A DNA stretch of 64,000 nt from JADKAV01 sp963733395. Lineage in GTDB: Bacteria > Actinomycetota > Actinomycetes > S36-B12 > UBA10799. Under the pieces are notes generated by a model. It did not search any database and was not told the DNA's origin. It saw nothing but the letters and a program-made list of their open reading frames with translations. This document shows, piece by piece, positions 28,406 to 37,407 of this stretch (the first letter of the stretch is position 1; the number at the start of each line of letters is the position of its first letter). The position numbers and the translations under genes are program-made. The DNA lies in assembly GCA_963733395.1 (NCBI GenBank), contig CAVTCZ010000019.1, positions 186,001-250,000 of the forward strand, written 5' to 3'.

Positions 28406-28462
28406 GTTCGTTAGACGTTGTGCCCCTGGTGAGCGAAGACACGCGTGTCTTCGCTCAACGGG
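28406..28462. repeat. F-family palindrome, copy 1
   Basis: GTTCGTTAGACGTTGTGC leads into a perfect 26-bp palindrome (28431-28456) centred on ACGCGT, with half-site GAGCGAAGACACG. It lies in the divergent promoter region between the NuoD-like gene and the PH-domain gene. A second copy with the same leader is at 49211-49268. The location and dyad symmetry suit a dimeric regulator site, but that is inference. Confidence 0.75.
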
Positions 28463-28533
28463 ACAACTGCTCACCAACGCACCGACCGCTCACCGGTCCA
28501 GCCGCCGCAGCACTGCGCACCTACACTTGAGGC

Positions 28534-29034
28534 ATGGCCTCCAAAGTGGACGTTGCGTTCCGGCCCGAGGGTGACACCTGGCAGTCGCTGTCCCCGAAGT
28601 TGATCACGGTGCGGCGGCTGATCCTGGGGCTGTTCGCCGGCGCCGTGCTGATCGCGGCGATCGTGGTCGCGCTGACCCCGAGCCCGAAGTGGGTGGCCGG
28701 CCTGATCGCGGTGGTGGCGGTGGCGATCCTGGTGATCGGCTGGCCCTGGGTCGGGCGGCGGGTGCGGTCCTGGGGCTACGCCGAGCGCGCCGACGACCTC
28801 GTGGTCGGCAGCGGGATCTGGTTCCGGCGGCTGGTCGTCGTCCCTTACGGCCGGCTGCAGTTCGTGGACGTGAAGGCCGGGCCCATCGACCGGGCCTTCG
28901 GACTCACCTCCGTGCAGTTGCACACGGCCGCCGCGAGTTCGGACGCGGCGATCCCTGGGCTGTCCCCGGAAACCGCGGCACAACTGCGGGACCGGCTCGC
29001 CGCCCGCGGTGAGCAGCGGTCGGCCGGGCTGTGA
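28534..29034 (+). CDS. PH domain-containing membrane protein (YdbS-like)
   Basis: This is a 166-aa protein with two adjacent hydrophobic helices (about residues 30-47 and 54-71) followed by a bacterial PH (bPH_2/YdbS) domain with the typical VVGSGIWFRRLVVVPYGRLQFVDV. The partner gene that follows by a GTGA overlap has more domains of the same kind. YdbS/YdbT pairs in Bacillus affect resistance to antimicrobial compounds, but the function here is unknown. TACACT (28522-28527) lies six bases before the ATG, indicating a leaderless transcript. Confidence 0.85.
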   Translation: MASKVDVAFRPEGDTWQSLSPKLITVRRLILGLFAGAVLIAAIVVALTPSPKWVAGLIAVVAVAILVIGWPWVGRRVRSWGYAERADDLVVGSGIWFRRLVVVPYGRLQFVDVKAGPIDRAFGLTSVQLHTAAASSDAAIPGLSPETAAQLRDRLAARGEQRSAGL

Positions 29035-30359
29035 CCGAACAACCGATCCCCAGCGAGCCGACGGGCAAACGCCGGGTCCACCCGATAACGCCGGTGGTCA
29101 AAGTCACCACCTACCTGCCCGCGCTGTTCCTGGCCGCACTCATCACCGGTGGCCAGGCGCTGTTCCAAAGGCCGTTGGGCGCGCTGGGCCTGTTCGCGCT
29201 GCTTGTGCTTCTGGCCGCGGTCGCCCTCGGGTACGAGTTCCTCTCCTACCGCCGGCTGGCCTTCTGGTTCGACGACGACGGCGACCTGCGGGTGCAGTCG
29301 GGCGTCGTGTTCCAGCAGGAACGGCGGCTGCAACTCTCGCGGCTGCAGACCGTGGACATCAACCGGCCGCTGGTCGCCCGGGTGTTCGGGTTCGCGGCGC
29401 TGCGCATCGAGGTGGCCGGCGCGGGCGACTCGCGGGCGGACCTGCAGTACCTGACCATGGCCGAGGCTGAGTCGCTGCGCAGCGAGATCCTGGCCCGCTC
29501 GGCCGGTCTGGAGCACGATGCGGGGGAGGCGCCGGAGGCCCCGCTGCTGGTCGTGCCGACCAAGGACCTGCTGGTGTCGCTGCTGCTGCGGGCCGTCACC
29601 GTCTTCGTGGTCCTGTTCACGGTGCTGATCGTGGTGTCCACTGTCATCACCAGCGGCTGGACCGGCCTCTTCACGGTGCTGCTGGGCGGGGTACCGCTGG
29701 CGATCGTGTTCACCGAGTTCAGCCAGTTGTACAACTTCACCGTGGCGCAGTCCCCCGACGGGATCCGGCTGCGGCACGGGCTGATCCAGACCCAGGCCCG
29801 GACCATCCCACCGGGCCGGGCGTGCGCGGTGGAGTTCGTCGAGCCGCTCTTCTGGCGCCGCAAGGGCTGGGTCCGGCTCTACGTGACGGTGGCGGGCCTG
29901 ACCAAGAGCGACGACGAGGCCGGTACCGAATCCGTGCTGCTGCCGGTCGCGCCGCGCGAGGTGGCCGAGGACCTGTTCCGGCGGGTCATGCCGGGGGCCG
30001 AGCCGCAGGACGTCGAGAAGCTGGCGCCGGTGCCGCAGGTCAGGCGCCGGGCGTGGATCCAGTGGCGCTTCCTGCGCGCCGGCATGGACAGTCGCATCGC
30101 GGTGCTGCGCCGCGGCCGGATCACCCGCCGCACGCAGATCGTCGACCATGCCCGGGTGCAGTCCGTGCGTCTGACCCAGGGGCCGTGGGAACGAAGCCTC
30201 GGGCTGGCCAGCGTGCACTTGGACCTGCCACCGGGCCGGATCAGCGCTTCCTGGCTGCACTTCGGTCTGGAGCAGTCCCAGGACCTGCTGCGCACCGAGA
30301 TCGAGCACATGCGCCGGGCCCGCGCCTCGGACAAGAGCACCCGGTGGATGCAGGGCTGA
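29031..30359 (+). CDS. PH domain-containing membrane protein (YdbT-like)
   Basis: This 442-aa protein contains two or three YdbT/bPH_2 repeats, each after a hydrophobic pair. The repeats are visible as VQSGVVFQQERRLQLSRLQ, LRHGLIQTQARTIPPGRA and LRRGRITRRTQIVDHARVQ. Transmembrane stretches occur near residues 30-70 and 180-235. The GTG start overlaps the stop of the YdbS-like gene, so the two are a coupled pair acting at the membrane. The ligand is unknown. Confidence 0.85.
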   Translation: MTEQPIPSEPTGKRRVHPITPVVKVTTYLPALFLAALITGGQALFQRPLGALGLFALLVLLAAVALGYEFLSYRRLAFWFDDDGDLRVQSGVVFQQERRLQLSRLQTVDINRPLVARVFGFAALRIEVAGAGDSRADLQYLTMAEAESLRSEILARSAGLEHDAGEAPEAPLLVVPTKDLLVSLLLRAVTVFVVLFTVLIVVSTVITSGWTGLFTVLLGGVPLAIVFTEFSQLYNFTVAQSPDGIRLRHGLIQTQARTIPPGRACAVEFVEPLFWRRKGWVRLYVTVAGLTKSDDEAGTESVLLPVAPREVAEDLFRRVMPGAEPQDVEKLAPVPQVRRRAWIQWRFLRAGMDSRIAVLRRGRITRRTQIVDHARVQSVRLTQGPWERSLGLASVHLDLPPGRISASWLHFGLEQSQDLLRTEIEHMRRARASDKSTRWMQG

Positions 30360-30373
30360 CCTGGAGTCAGGCC

Positions 30374-31177
30374 ATGGCCTGGACCCACACGTCACCGGGC
30401 GGCTTCTCGCGCCGGCACAACGCCGAGGACCACTTCAGCACGTCGCTGGACATCGGCGACCACATCGCTCGTCTGGTGCTGGCGCAATGTCTGGACGCGG
30501 CCGCGCGTCACGGCATCGCCGAGCCGTGGATCGTCGATGTGGGCGCGGGCAGCGGCCGGCTCCTGCAGCAACTTCTGGCGCTCGGTTTCCCGGGGGAGCG
30601 GTTGCTGGGCGTCGACGTGCGGCCGGCGCCGGATCTGCCCGTGCGGTGGGTCCAAGGGGTGGCACCGGAGTGCGTGCCGCGGCTTTCGGGGCTGCTGATC
30701 GCCCACGAGTTCCTCGACGACGTGCCGGTGGAGGTGATCGATGGTGGCCGGGTGGTGTACACCGACGGGTCTCCGGGCCCCCTGGCCGAGGCCGAGGACC
30801 AGGCCTGGCAGGACCGCTGGGGCGGGCCGGTCTCGGGCCGCCGCCGCGACGACGTATGGGCGGCGCTGGTGTCTCGGGTGCAGGCCGGGCGGGCGATCGC
30901 GGTGGACTACATGGGTGGCGCCGTGGCCGGACATCGCAGCGGCCGCAGCGTGGTCCCGATCCCCGACGGCCGGACCGACATCAGCGCCGGGGTGGATCTG
31001 CGCGCCTGTCGCACAGCCACCGGAGGCCGGCTCGTACCGCAACACCGGATGCTCGCCGACCGGGTGGGACACAGCCCGCAGGAGGTCGCCGAGCTGGCCG
31101 CGCTGCGCGATCGAACCGGGCTGGGGGCCTTCGGCTGGCTGATCACCGACGTGGCCTGGGTAGGCTCGCGTGCGTGA
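30374..31177 (+). CDS. SAM-dependent methyltransferase, MidA/NDUFAF7-like
   Basis: This is a 267-aa protein with motif I IVDVGAGSGRLLQQLL and the family-specific LLIAHEFLDDVPVEVID, corresponding to the NELLDALPV stretch of PF02636 enzymes. The mitochondrial relative NDUFAF7 methylates a complex I subunit. The bacterial substrate is unknown. ATG 30374 lies 14 bp after the PH protein, and the 3' end overlaps the DUF2520 start. It is notable that a NuoD paralogue is encoded 2 kb away. Confidence 0.75.
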   Translation: MAWTHTSPGGFSRRHNAEDHFSTSLDIGDHIARLVLAQCLDAAARHGIAEPWIVDVGAGSGRLLQQLLALGFPGERLLGVDVRPAPDLPVRWVQGVAPECVPRLSGLLIAHEFLDDVPVEVIDGGRVVYTDGSPGPLAEAEDQAWQDRWGGPVSGRRRDDVWAALVSRVQAGRAIAVDYMGGAVAGHRSGRSVVPIPDGRTDISAGVDLRACRTATGGRLVPQHRMLADRVGHSPQEVAELAALRDRTGLGAFGWLITDVAWVGSRA

Positions 31178-32031
31178 GTGATCGCCTGCGCACCGGTGTG
31201 ATCGGTGTGGGACGTGCCGGGAGCGCGCTCGGTGCTGCGCTGGCACGGGCCGGGCACCCGGTGGTGGCTGCGCACGCGGTCAGTGAGAGTTCCGTGGAAC
31301 GCGCACAGACCCTGCTGCCCGCAGCGGAACTGGTGAGCGTCGAAGAGGTGATCCGGCGCAGCGATCTGGTGCTGCTGGCCGTACCCGATGACGCGCTGGC
31401 CGCCCTGGCGGAGGGCATCGACTTCACGCCGGGTCAGTTCGTCGTGCACTGCTCCGGTCGGTATGGGGTCGCGGTGTTGGCGGCGGCGCAGGCCAAGGGC
31501 GCGCTGCCGCTCGCGTTGCATCCCGCGATGACGTTGACGGGCACGAGCCTGGATGTGGAGCGGCTGTCCGGCGCGCCGTTCGGTGTCACCGCCCCCGAGC
31601 CGTTGCGGATGGCCGCCGAGGCGCTGGTGGTGGAGATGGGCGGGGAGCCGGTCTGGATCCCGGAGGAGGCGCGCACGCTGTACCACGCAGCGCTGGCGCA
31701 CTCCGCCAACCACCTGATCACGCTGGTGTCGTCCGGCGTGGAGATGCTGGCCGACGCCGGGGTCGAGTCCCCCGCCCGGCTCCTGACGCCACTGCTGCAA
31801 GCCAGCCTCGACAACGCCCTGCGCATGGGTTATCAGGCGCTGACCGGACCGGTGGTGCGCGGCGATGCCCAGACTGTCGCGGCACACATCGAGCAACTCG
31901 GCTACGACCCGCAGTTGCAGGCGGCCTACGTCGCGCTGGCGCGGCTCACGGCGGACCGGGCCCTGGCCGAGGGCCTGCTGCGGCCGGTGGCGGCCGAAGG
32001 CCTGCTGCACGCGTTGGGGGGCAAGCCGTGA
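31174..32031 (+). CDS. Rossmann-like and DUF2520 domain protein (predicted oxidoreductase)
   Basis: This is 285 aa. The N-terminal dinucleotide-binding motif is GVIGVGRAGSALGAALARAG. Then come LVLLAVPDDAL and a C-terminal helical DUF2520 domain with YHAALAHSANHLITL. The layout resembles 6-phosphogluconate- or ketopantoate-type dehydrogenases. Because it consistently precedes panC in actinomycetes, it may take part in pantothenate synthesis, but this is unproven. GTG 31174 has TAGGCT seven bases upstream. Its stop overlaps panC (GTGA). Confidence 0.82.
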   Translation: MSDRLRTGVIGVGRAGSALGAALARAGHPVVAAHAVSESSVERAQTLLPAAELVSVEEVIRRSDLVLLAVPDDALAALAEGIDFTPGQFVVHCSGRYGVAVLAAAQAKGALPLALHPAMTLTGTSLDVERLSGAPFGVTAPEPLRMAAEALVVEMGGEPVWIPEEARTLYHAALAHSANHLITLVSSGVEMLADAGVESPARLLTPLLQASLDNALRMGYQALTGPVVRGDAQTVAAHIEQLGYDPQLQAAYVALARLTADRALAEGLLRPVAAEGLLHALGGKP

Positions 32032-32834
32032 GGGTCGTCGAGTCCCGCGCGGACCTGATCACCGACTCCGGCGACAGCCGCCGCGGGGTGGTCATGACCA
32101 TGGGCGCCTTGCACGAGGGGCACGCGTCGCTCATCCGCGCGGCCCGCGAGCAGGACGAGCACGTCACCGTGACCATCTTCGTGAACCCGATGCAGTTCGG
32201 CGCCAACGAGGACCTCGACAAGTACCCGCGCAGCCTGGACACCGATCTCGCGTTGTGCGAGAGCCTCGGCGTCAACACCGTCTACACGCCGCTGCCCGCC
32301 GACGTGTACCTGCGGGAACCGCGGGTCAGCGTCGACCCCGGGGAACTCGGCACGCAGTTGGAGGGAGCCGCCCGGCCGACCCACTTCCGCGGCGTGCTCA
32401 CCGTCGTGCTCAAGTTGCTGCAGCTCACCCGGCCCGACGACGCGTTCTTCGGCGAGAAGGACTACCAGCAACTGACGCTGATCCGTTCCATGGCCTACGA
32501 CTTCGACCTCGGGATCAACATCGTGGGGGTGCCGACGTCGCGCGAAGCCGACGGGCTGGCCCGCTCGAGCCGCAACGTGTACCTCACCGCCGAGCAGCGG
32601 CAGCAGGCCGCGGCCATCCCGCGGGCACTGGCCGCCGGCGCCCGCCACGCCGACCCCGCCGCGATCCGGGCGGCCGCCGCGGCGGAACTGGCGGGCCTCG
32701 ACGTGGACTACGCCGAGGTGCGTTCGGTGGACCTCGGTGCGCCCGTGATCGGTCCGGGCCGCCTGCTGGTCGCAGCCCGGGTCGGCTCGACCAGGTTGTT
32801 GGACAACTGCGCGGTGGAAGTGAGGTCCTTGTGA
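32028..32834 (+). CDS. panC: Pantothenate synthetase
   Basis: This is a 268-aa ligase joining pantoate and beta-alanine with ATP. HIGH-type motif MTMGALHEGHASLI, then IFVNPMQFGANEDLDKYPR, FRGVLTVVLKLLQLTRPDDAFFGEKDYQQL and the KMSKS-like RSSRNVYLT. The family usually has MGYLHEGH or MGALHDGH at the first motif. It starts at GTG 32028 overlapping DUF2520 and ends overlapping the nadB start (GTGA). Confidence 0.95.
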   Translation: MRVVESRADLITDSGDSRRGVVMTMGALHEGHASLIRAAREQDEHVTVTIFVNPMQFGANEDLDKYPRSLDTDLALCESLGVNTVYTPLPADVYLREPRVSVDPGELGTQLEGAARPTHFRGVLTVVLKLLQLTRPDDAFFGEKDYQQLTLIRSMAYDFDLGINIVGVPTSREADGLARSSRNVYLTAEQRQQAAAIPRALAAGARHADPAAIRAAAAAELAGLDVDYAEVRSVDLGAPVIGPGRLLVAARVGSTRLLDNCAVEVRSL

Positions 32835-34425
32835 CGCTGCCCGATTCGCTGGCTGCCGCGGCGCCCGGTTGGTTCATCGACGCGGATGTGGTCGTGGTCG
32901 GATCCGGGATCGCCGGGCTCACGACCGCGTTGCGGGCCACCCGGGCCGGTCGCAAGGTCGTCGTGGTGACCAAGGCGCAGGTCGACGAGGGCTCGACCCG
33001 GTGGGCGCAGGGTGGCATCGCGGCGGCGCTCGGCAGGGAGGATTCCCCCGACAAGCACATGCAGGACACGCTGGTCGCGGGTGCGGGCCTGTGCGACCCG
33101 GCGGCCGTGCGGGTGTTGGTGGACTCCGGTCCGGCGGCGGTGCGGCGGTTGATCGGCTGGGGTGCGGAGTTCGACCGGACGCCTGACGGGGACATCGCCC
33201 TGACCCGCGAGGGTGGACATCTCACCGACCGGATCGCGCACGCCGGCGGGGACGCGACCGGCGCGGAGATCCTGCGGGCACTGGTGGCCGAGGTGGGACA
33301 GCGGATCCAGGTGATCGAGCACGCGCTGGTGCTGGACCTGCTGCAGGACGCCAGCGGCGCGGCGCAGGGTGTCACTCTGCACGTCATGGGTGAGGGCCAG
33401 ATCGACGGTGTGGGAGCCATCCTGGCGCCCGCGGTGGTCCTGGCCACCGGTGGGATCGGCCAGGTCTTCACCGCCTCCACGAACCCGAGTGTGGCCACCG
33501 GCGACGGCATCGGCCTGGGGTTGCGCGCCGGTGCCGTCGTGGCCGACATGGAGTTCGTCCAGTTCCACCCGACCGTGATGTACCTCGGGCCCACGGTGTC
33601 CGGACAGCAACCACTGGTGTCGGAGGCGGTGCGCGGGGAGGGCGCGGTCCTGCTCGACGACGCCGGCCGGCGGTTCATGGTCGGGGTGCACCCGTTGGCG
33701 GAACTCGCGCCGCGCGACGTCGTGGCCAAGGCGATCATGCGGCAGATGCGGGCCACCGGCGCCGAGCACATCTGGCTCGACGGTCGCGGCATCGACTGGC
33801 CGGCGCGGTTCCCGACGATCCTCGCGTCCTGCCGCGAGCACGGGATCGACCCGGCGGTCGACCTGATCCCCGTCGCTCCCGCGCAGCACTACCACTCCGG
33901 GGGGTTGCGCACCGACTTGTGGGGACGCACCAGCGTGCCCGGCCTGTACGCCTGCGGGGAGTGCTCCTGCACCGGCGTGCACGGGGCCAACCGGTTGGCC
34001 AGCAACTCCCTGCTGGAGGGCCTGGTGTTCGCCGACCGCATCTCCGACGTGCTGGCCAAGGAGTCGTTCGACCGGAGCGACCCGGTGCCCAAGCAGCGGC
34101 CGTGGACGGCCGACCCGGCAGCTCGGCGCAGCTTCCAGGAGGCCATGACCGAAGGTGCCGGTGTGCTGCGCAGCGCGGAGTCCCTGTCCGGTCACGCTGG
34201 CGGCCCTCGAAGCGGTTCGGCCCCGGTGAGCCGTCGACGGACTCGTGGGAGATGACGAACCTGCTGCTGGTGGGCCAGGCGCTGGCCCGCGCGGCGCTGT
34301 TGCGCGAGGAGACCCGGGGTTCGCACTGGCGCGAGGATTTCCCCGAGTCCAGCGACAAGTGGCTGGTCCGGTTGGAGACGCAGATCGTCGAAGGGCAGAT
34401 GGTCACGAAGGAGGCAGCCCTGTGA
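32831..34425 (+). CDS. nadB: L-aspartate oxidase (one or two frameshifts)
   Basis: This is about 531 aa. FAD motif VVVGSGIAGLTTALRA, STRWAQGGIAAALG (catalytic region), EFVQFHPTV, AQHYHSGGLRTDLWGRTSVPGLYACGECSCTGVHGANRLASNS. It oxidises L-aspartate to iminoaspartate for quinolinate synthesis. Frame breaks near 34184-34192 (before VTLAALEAVRP) and probably again near 34215-34228 before STDSWEMTNLLLVGQ. The C-terminal REETRGSHWREDFPE is intact. No nadA lies in the window. It couples to nadC by GTGA overlap. Confidence 0.9.
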
Positions 34426-35270
34426 ACCAGGATGTGGACGCGTTGATCGAAGTGGCGCTGGCGGAGGACTTGGCTGACGGCCCGGACGTGACCTCGGCGG
34501 CGACCATCCCGGCCGGGCACAGGTCGCAGTTGGATCTGGTCGCCCGCGCCCCCGGTGTCGTCGCCGGGCTGGACGTGGCGCGGCGGGTGTTCGAGATCGT
34601 GGGCCCGATCGAGGTGACGGTCCGATCCCGCGATGGTGACCGGGTGCGGCCGGGGGACGTCCTGCTGAGTGCGGTCGGACCCACCCGGGATCTGCTCACC
34701 GCCGAGCGCACGGCGTTGAACCTGCTCACCCACCTGTCCGGGGTGGCGACGGCGACCGCGCAGTGGGTCGAGGTGCTCGGTCCCGACGGCCCGAAGGTGC
34801 GCGACACCCGCAAGACGCTGCCCGGCCTGCGGGCGCTGCAGAAGTACGCGGTCCGGTGCGGCGGGGGCGTGAACCACCGGATGTCGTTGTCGGATGCCGC
34901 CCTGGTCAAGGACAACCACGTCGTCGCCGCGGGTGGGGTGGCGCAGGCGTTCAACGCGGTCCGCGCAGCTTTCCCCGGACTGCCGGTCGAGGTCGAGGTC
35001 GACTCCCTCGAGCAGCTGGCGGAGGTCTTGGACGCCGGTGCCGACCTGGTGTTGCTCGACAACTTCACGCCGGACCAGATGCGCGAGGCGGTGGCGCTGA
35101 CCGCGGGCCGCGCGAAACTGGAGGCCTCGGGCGGTCTGACCCTGGAGAATGCTGCCGAGGTGGCTACGACGGGCGTCGACTACGTCGCGGTGGGAGCCTT
35201 GACCCACTCGGTCAAAGTCCTGGACATCGGGGCCGATCTGCGGGAGGTGGGCGATGCTGCTCACGATTGA
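34422..35270 (+). CDS. nadC: Nicotinate-nucleotide pyrophosphorylase (quinolinate phosphoribosyltransferase)
   Basis: This is a 282-aa enzyme converting quinolinate and PRPP to nicotinate mononucleotide. Motifs: AERTALNLLTHLSGVATATA, VRDTRKTLPGLRALQKYAVRCGGG, NHRMSLSDAALVKDNHV, EVEVDSLEQL and LEASGGLTLENAAEVA. GTG 34422 overlaps the nadB stop. The last 17 bp overlap coaX. Confidence 0.95.
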   Translation: MNQDVDALIEVALAEDLADGPDVTSAATIPAGHRSQLDLVARAPGVVAGLDVARRVFEIVGPIEVTVRSRDGDRVRPGDVLLSAVGPTRDLLTAERTALNLLTHLSGVATATAQWVEVLGPDGPKVRDTRKTLPGLRALQKYAVRCGGGVNHRMSLSDAALVKDNHVVAAGGVAQAFNAVRAAFPGLPVEVEVDSLEQLAEVLDAGADLVLLDNFTPDQMREAVALTAGRAKLEASGGLTLENAAEVATTGVDYVAVGALTHSVKVLDIGADLREVGDAAHD

Positions 35271-36006
35271 CATCGGCAACACCAACACGGTGCTCGGCCT
35301 GTTCGAGGGCGAGGACCTGCAGCGCTCGTTCCGGGTCAAGACCGACCCGCGCGCCACCGCCGACGAGATGTTCATCCTGTTCCGGGCGCTGCTGCGAGGG
35401 CATCCCGAGCCGGACGGGATCGCCTTGTGCTCGACGGTGCCCGCAGTGCTGCGGGAGATCCGCTGGATGATCACCGAGTACTACCCGGACACGCCCACCG
35501 TGATCGTCGAACCCGGCGTGAGGACCGGCGTGCCGATCCTCACCGACAACCCCAAGGAGGTCGGCGCGGACCGGATCGTCAACACCCTGGCCGCCCACAC
35601 GCTGTACGGCGGGCCCTGCGTGGTGGTGGACTTCGGCACCTCCACGAACCTGGATGTCGTGTCGGCCCGCGGGGAGTTCCTGGGGGGAGCCTTGGCACCG
35701 GGGATCGAGATCTCGCTGGACGCGCTGGCCTCCCGGGCCGCGGCGCTTCGCAAGGTGGAACTGGTGGCGCCGCGGTCGGTGATCGGCAAGAACACCGTCG
35801 AGGCCCTGCAATCCGGCGCCTTGTACGGGTTCGCCGGGCAGGTGGACGGGTTGGTCGACCGGATCAACGAGGAACTGCCACTCGGCGCGGTCATCGCCAC
35901 CGGTGGGCTGGCGCAGGTGGTGCTGCCGGAGTCGCGCACGATCACGGTGCACGAGCCTGACCTCACCCTGATCGGGTTGCGGCTGGTCTTCGAGAAGAAC
36001 GTGTGA
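35254..36006 (+). CDS. coaX: Type III pantothenate kinase
   Basis: This is a 250-aa ASKHA-fold kinase. Phosphate motif IDIGNTNTVLGLF, VVVDFGTSTNLDVV, GGALAPGIEISLDAL and GKNTVEALQSGALYG. It phosphorylates pantothenate, the product of PanC upstream, as the first step to CoA. It overlaps nadC by 17 bp and ends the pantothenate/NAD operon. No T-tailed terminator follows immediately. Confidence 0.94.
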   Translation: MLLTIDIGNTNTVLGLFEGEDLQRSFRVKTDPRATADEMFILFRALLRGHPEPDGIALCSTVPAVLREIRWMITEYYPDTPTVIVEPGVRTGVPILTDNPKEVGADRIVNTLAAHTLYGGPCVVVDFGTSTNLDVVSARGEFLGGALAPGIEISLDALASRAAALRKVELVAPRSVIGKNTVEALQSGALYGFAGQVDGLVDRINEELPLGAVIATGGLAQVVLPESRTITVHEPDLTLIGLRLVFEKNV

Positions 36007-36093
36007 ACCCCGCTCGGTCACTGCCTTTTTGTGAAGTTGTTGCCCCGACACGCCGGAACCGCCGTCCCGCAGCTGCGCGCCCACTTGATGAGG

Positions 36094-36154
36094 GTCCGCA
36101 TGGTCTGGTGGCCACCTGGTGATCGATGAAATGCTGGGCGCAGGCGCAGGCTGG
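36094..36154 (+). repeat. Direct repeat G, copy 1
   Basis: This 61-bp segment starts GTCCGCATGG and includes TGGTGATCGATGA and GCAGGC. By eye it matches 36576-36636 at about four bases in five. Homology fades after the unit. Its function is unknown. Confidence 0.65.
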
Positions 36155-36366
36155 GTGTTTGCGATGAGGCGTTCTCGCGGTCCGATCGTGGGGCTGGGGA
36201 TGAAACGGCGTAGCCGCATCGATGGGGCTGTTGGAGAGGCGTATTCACCGGTGGTGGGCCGGGGTGGCGATCGCTGCTCCAGGGTGTCAGCAGCCAGGAG
36301 CCCGCCAGCCGGCAGGCATTTCAGCGACAGCGTCCACTATCTGCGGTCACCGTTGGCCGGCCGCGA

Positions 36367-36414
36367 AACTTGTGTCCGAATCCGGCCATGGGTGGCCGGA
36401 TTCGGACACAAGTT
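36367..36414. terminator. Perfect 22-bp hairpin downstream of coaX
   Basis: The left arm (36367-36388, AACTTGTGTCCGAATCCGGC plus CA) and the right arm (36393-36414) are exactly complementary around a TGGG loop. There is no T-run after it. It is 360 bp past the coaX stop. It may act as an intrinsic terminator of the U-less type proposed for actinobacteria, or be another mobile palindrome. Confidence 0.55.
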
Positions 36415-36449
36415 CCCGGGTGCCGGCGGTGTGGCGGTCGCCCCGAGGG

Positions 36450-36494
36450 GCAGATTGCGCCGCAGGCAAGGAATTCGCCGGTTGCGCAATCTGC
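36450..36494. repeat. E-family palindromic repeat, single copy
   Basis: GCAGATTGCG at 36450-36459 is the exact complement of CGCAATCTGC at 36485-36494. The interior keeps GGCAA and CCGGTTG but differs from the 21.9-kb copies in the loop. It lies 36 bp after the perfect hairpin. Confidence 0.75.
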
Positions 36495-36575
36495 TGCGGC
36501 AGCTTGATCCGGGGGTACCCGGCCGGTGCCGCTGCCGGCCCCGGCGGTCTGCTGGGGGCAGCCGTTGCTGACAGT

Positions 36576-36636
36576 CCGCATGGCCTGGCTGCCACTTGGT
36601 GATCGATGACGTGCTGGGCCCAGGCACAGCCTGGAG
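36576..36636 (+). repeat. Direct repeat G, copy 2
   Basis: This is the second copy of the 61-bp unit at 36094-36154, in the same orientation. It is followed by sequence that no longer aligns well. It lies 270 bp upstream of the acetyltransferase start. Confidence 0.65.
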
Positions 36637-36783
36637 GCGGTTGCTCAAAGGGACGCACTCGCGGTTGCCGTCCCATCCGCAGCACTGCTGCGCCCCACCA
36701 TCGCGGGCCCACCAGCCTCGCATCGCCCGTCAGGACCACCAGCAATGCGGACGCTCACGCCGGGCCGCGACCGCACGGACGGA

Positions 36784-36823
36784 TGTCTGACCACACGGGC
36801 CGAAGACCGCCGGTTGTCAGACA
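36784..36823. promoter_or_regulatory. Inverted repeat upstream of the acetyltransferase gene
   Basis: TGTCTGAC at 36784-36791 and GTCAGACA at 36816-36823 form a perfect dyad with a 24-bp spacer that itself contains CGG/CCG complementarity. It lies 87 bp before the ATG of the ArgA-like gene. It could be an operator or a weak terminator. No regulator is known. Confidence 0.35.
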
Positions 36824-36909
36824 CGCCCTTGGGGGAAGGGCAACAAGGTCTCAGAACCGGGGGAAGCCCCGCCGAGGCCGACGTTTCCCCGCCGCGGAAC
36901 ACTGGAAGC

Positions 36910-37401
36910 ATGCTGATCCGGCCCGCCAGGACAACCGATGTGCGCGTCATCCGTGAGTTGATCGACCAGTACTCCCCCGACCGGCGGTTGCTTTCCAAGG
37001 CCACCGTGACGCTGTACGAGGACGTCACCGACTTCTTCGTAGCCGACGATCACGGCGTGGTGGTGGGCTGCGGTGCGCTGCACGTGATGTGGGAGGACCT
37101 GGCCGAAGTCCGAACCTTGGCGGTTCTGCCCGAACTCACGCGCAAGGGCATCGGGTCGGCGATCCTGGACGCCCTGATCCAGCGCGGCAAGGACCTCGGG
37201 GTGTCGCGGATCTTCTGCCTGACGTTCGAGACGGAGTTCTTCGCCCGGCACGGTTTCCAGCAGTTCGACGAGCGGGGCGTGGAGACCCGCGTCTACGAGG
37301 AGTTGCTGCGATCCCCTGATGAGGGGGTCGCCGAGTTCCTGGATCTGGAGCGGGTGCGGCCGAACACCCTGGGAAACGTGCGGATGGTTCTGTTCCTCTG
37401 A
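36910..37401 (+). CDS. Amino-acid N-acetyltransferase (ArgA-like GNAT)
   Basis: This is a 163-aa GNAT protein. It has MLIRPARTTDVRVIRELI, the acetyl-CoA loop VLPELTRKGIGSAILDALI and ARHGFQQFDE. Size and sequence resemble the short stand-alone N-acetylglutamate synthases of actinobacteria such as M. tuberculosis Rv2747, which start arginine synthesis. No other arg gene is nearby, so the substrate is inferred. AACACT lies six bases before the ATG, a weak leaderless match. Confidence 0.75.
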   Translation: MLIRPARTTDVRVIRELIDQYSPDRRLLSKATVTLYEDVTDFFVADDHGVVVGCGALHVMWEDLAEVRTLAVLPELTRKGIGSAILDALIQRGKDLGVSRIFCLTFETEFFARHGFQQFDERGVETRVYEELLRSPDEGVAEFLDLERVRPNTLGNVRMVLFL

Positions 37402-37407
37402 CGCCCT

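Larger units (their letters stand above)
36007..36909. other. 900-bp gene-free block with hairpins and repeats
   Basis: No reading frame here has a convincing start, ribosome site or recognisable product. It contains a perfect hairpin (36367-36414), an E-family repeat (36450-36494), a 61-bp direct duplication (36094-36154 and 36576-36636) and an 8-bp inverted repeat (36784-36823) just before the acetyltransferase gene. The block looks like a landing ground for small repeats or the remains of an old insertion. Confidence 0.6.

Noticed and set aside
36119..36571. 150-aa plus-strand ORF in the gap after coaX
   Set aside because: It runs through the perfect hairpin and the E repeat, lacks a start signal and has no conserved composition.
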